Assembly (NCBI RefSeq): GCF_023715785.1
Contig: NZ_JAMBOX010000006.1
Location: 203,566-267,565 of the forward strand
Direction: 5' to 3'
Length of the DNA stretch: 64,000 nucleotides
DNA from: Neobacillus niacini
GTDB lineage: Bacteria; Bacillota; Bacilli; Bacillales; Cytobacillaceae
Of the stretch, positions 62,610-64,000 are shown one piece after another. The first letter of the stretch is position 1. Each line of letters begins with the position of its first letter. Made by a program: the position numbers and the translations under genes. The notes beneath the pieces were generated by a model. That model was not told where the DNA came from and made no database searches. It worked only from the letters and a program-made list of their open reading frames with translations.

Positions 62610-63515
62610 ATGGAAGAGCCAAAAATAAACCCCTACGCCGTGTTGGCAATTGGCGTCATTTCAGTGTCCACATCGGCCATTTTTGTGAAATACAGTTCTG
62701 CGCCCTCAGGTGTCATAGCTTTTTATCGCCTGTTGTTTTCCGTACTTTTGATGTTACCCGTTTTTTTAATAAAGCATGTTGGAGAACTGCGTAGATTACG
62801 AAAAAAGACTGGTTGTATTCCATCATTGCCAGAGTATTTCTGGCCTTTCATTTTATTCTATGGTTTGAGTCGTTAAACTACACATCGGTAGCAAGCTCCA
62901 CCGTGTTAGTCACGCTTCAGCCTATTTTTGCATGTGTAGGAACGTATTTTATCTTTAAGGAAAAAATATCTGACAAGGCCATCATCAACGGAATCATAGC
63001 AGTTGGAGGGAGTATCATCATCAGCTGGTGAGATTTTCGGATTAGCGGAACGGCCCTTTTTGGAGATATACTTGCCCTAATAGCCTGCGCTCTAATAACC
63101 GCTTATTTATTATTTGGAAAAATGTTCGAAAAAGGGTATCACTAATTACATATACATTTCTTGTGTATTTTATGAGTTCGATTACTTTATTCATTTATAG
63201 CTTTGCAGCTAACCAGCCCTTACATCCATATCCGGCAAGTGATTGGTTTTTTATTTTATCTTGCTGGCTCTAATTCCGAACCTGTTGGGGCATACCTTAT
63301 TTAATTGGTCGTTAAAATGGGTGAGTACTTCAACGATCTCAATGGCGATTTTATTTGAGCCTGTTGGAGCGACAAACTTTGCTTACTTCTGCCTAAGTGA
63401 ATATGTTGTTTGGACACAAATACTGGGTGGCATTGTCATCATCGGCGGCATTCTATTATTCGTGTTTGATGAACGAAGATTGAAATTAAAACATGAAATG
63501 AATAGCCAATCCTAA
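62610..63515 (+). pseudogene. EamA-family (DMT) transporter, multiply disrupted
   Basis: The start is intact (ATG 62610 after AAGGAG, then VLAIGVISVSTSAIFVKYSS). A frameshift in an A-run near 62808 moves the homologous frame to RVFLAFHFILWFESLNYTSV and QPIFACVGTYFIFKEKISD, which then meets TGA at 63029. The next part (DILALIACALITAYLLFGK) lies beyond that stop, a further frameshift occurs near 63141, and another near 63270 leads to NLLGHTLFNWSLKWVSTSTI and the true C-terminus at 63515. Joined, they form a normal ten-helix drug/metabolite exporter. At least four lesions make it a clear pseudogene unless the assembly is poor here. Confidence 0.85.
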
Positions 63516-63713
63516 TGAAATGATAAGGGGACGATCACACTTTTATTTTTCAATGGATAACATTCGAGCTTTAGCCTTTTATATAGATAATAAAAACCCA
63601 TTAAAAAAACTCTTTTCAAAACTTATATTGCAAACATATTTAAAACATGGTATATTAATTCCTGTCCTCTTCGAGAGCGTCAAACGACAAATTAGAAATT
63701 TTTTAAAATTTTG

Positions 63714-63742
63714 TTGACATCACGAAGTGAGATATGATAAAT
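63714..63742 (+). promoter_or_regulatory. rRNA operon promoter
   Basis: A perfect TTGACA at 63714-63719 is followed, 16-17 bases on, by GATAAAT as a -10-like element. This lies about 160 bases before the mature 16S start. No second tandem promoter was recognised in the 380-base gap after the EamA remnant. Confidence 0.65.
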
Positions 63743-63896
63743 TAAAGAGGTCGCTTTCGAGCGGCTTAGTCGAATTAAGTGCACAAGCACTTGGATGATC
63801 GTTCTTTGAAAACTAAACAAACAAAAACGTCAACAATAAACATTCATTTCTTTCGAAATGAAGCCAACGTAACTTTATGAGCTAATCAACTCAACT
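63743..63896 (+). other. rRNA operon leader
   Basis: The leader contains TTCTTTGAAAACTAAAC near 63803-63819, a string usual just before Bacillus rRNA genes and resembling the boxA antitermination region, and a hairpin TTCATTTC/GAAATGAA at 63843-63862 that may be part of the 16S processing stalk. Confidence 0.6.
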
Positions 63897-64000
63897 TTAT
63901 TGGAGAGTTTGATCCTGGCTCAGGACGAACGCTGGCGGCGTGCCTAATACATGCAAGTCGAGCGGATCACTGGGAGCTTGCTCCCAGTGATTAGCGGCGG
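63897..64000 (+). rRNA. 16S ribosomal RNA, 5' end (cut by window edge)
   Basis: Starting TTTATTGGAGAGTTTGATCC, then GGACGAACGCTGGCGGCGTG and CCTAATACATGCAAGTCGAG, the universal 5' end of 16S rRNA in Firmicutes. The V1 hairpin ACTGGGAGC/GCTCCCAGT is of Bacillus type. About 104 bases are present; the operon continues to the right. Confidence 0.97.

Noticed and set aside
63520..63717. A 65-codon frame before the rRNA promoter
   Set aside because: No ribosome site or recognisable product, and it runs into the TTGACA promoter element.

Overview
The window looks like a chromosomal segment of a Bacillaceae bacterium (Bacillus sensu lato, perhaps Neobacillus or a close genus). The evidence is Firmicute-type ribosome binding sites with frequent GTG and TTG starts, a T-box leader, a catabolite (CRE) site, a seven-gene Mrp antiporter operon, a spore-coat gene, a SleB-type hydrolase, and a Bacillus-like 16S rRNA start at the right edge. 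The genus is an inference; the visible 16S is too short to place it.

Positions 1-10130 form one co-directional, visibly AT-richer surface-polysaccharide cluster. It holds a family 2 glycosyltransferase end, a DUF115/GT42-like candidate transferase, a KdsB-family cytidylyltransferase, a DRE-TIM aldolase fused to a second DUF115-like domain, a HAD phosphatase, a beta-helix lipoprotein, a frameshifted PLP decarboxylase, an ATP-grasp ligase, a FemAB/GNAT-like transferase and an initiating sugar-phosphate transferase. The aldolase, phosphatase, cytidylyltransferase and transferase together read as a route to a CMP-activated 2-keto acid sugar, which is unusual in a Gram-positive.

Positions 10178-21199 hold a convergent lactonase gene and a PTS locus of the chb/lic type: LicR-like regulator, two EIIB paralogues, EIIC, EIIA, a GH4 glycosidase, a ChbG deacetylase, a GH1 glycosidase and HPr, followed by a sugar-efflux MFS gene with an in-frame amber codon. 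From 21289 to 28200 lie bdbD-bdbC, a repeat island (two inverted GC-rich elements around an IS1182-type remnant), a dps-glutaredoxin pair, a LysM/SleB hydrolase, a semialdehyde dehydrogenase and a HAD protein.

Positions 28198-34838 are amino-acid biosynthesis: a T-box-controlled aminotransferase-serA operon, divergent from hom-thrC-thrB. Positions 35140-46975 hold a short-chain dehydrogenase, a 1079-residue MalT/BTAD-type regulator, a complete Liv-type ABC importer, a 59-residue protein, an alpha/beta hydrolase and an acyl-CoA ligase, probably an uptake and catabolic unit of unknown substrate. A ten-copy array with an almost exact 21-nt period lies just before the ligase.

Positions 47006-48476 are a scar: 5'-less spore-coat and alcohol dehydrogenase genes facing away from one junction, then a minimal tyrosine recombinase. 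A Usp-domain protein is divergent from mrpABCDEFG (49364-55139). Positions 55192-59268 hold a LysR regulator divergent from a sulfur-carrier cluster (variant TusA, DsrE, TusA-OsmC fusion, MetE-like methyltransferase, OsmC). The right end has an SCP2 protein, a DEAD-box helicase, a symporter remnant, tRNA-Ala(GGC), an MgtC/SapB protein, a decayed EamA transporter, and the promoter, leader and 5' end of an rRNA operon.
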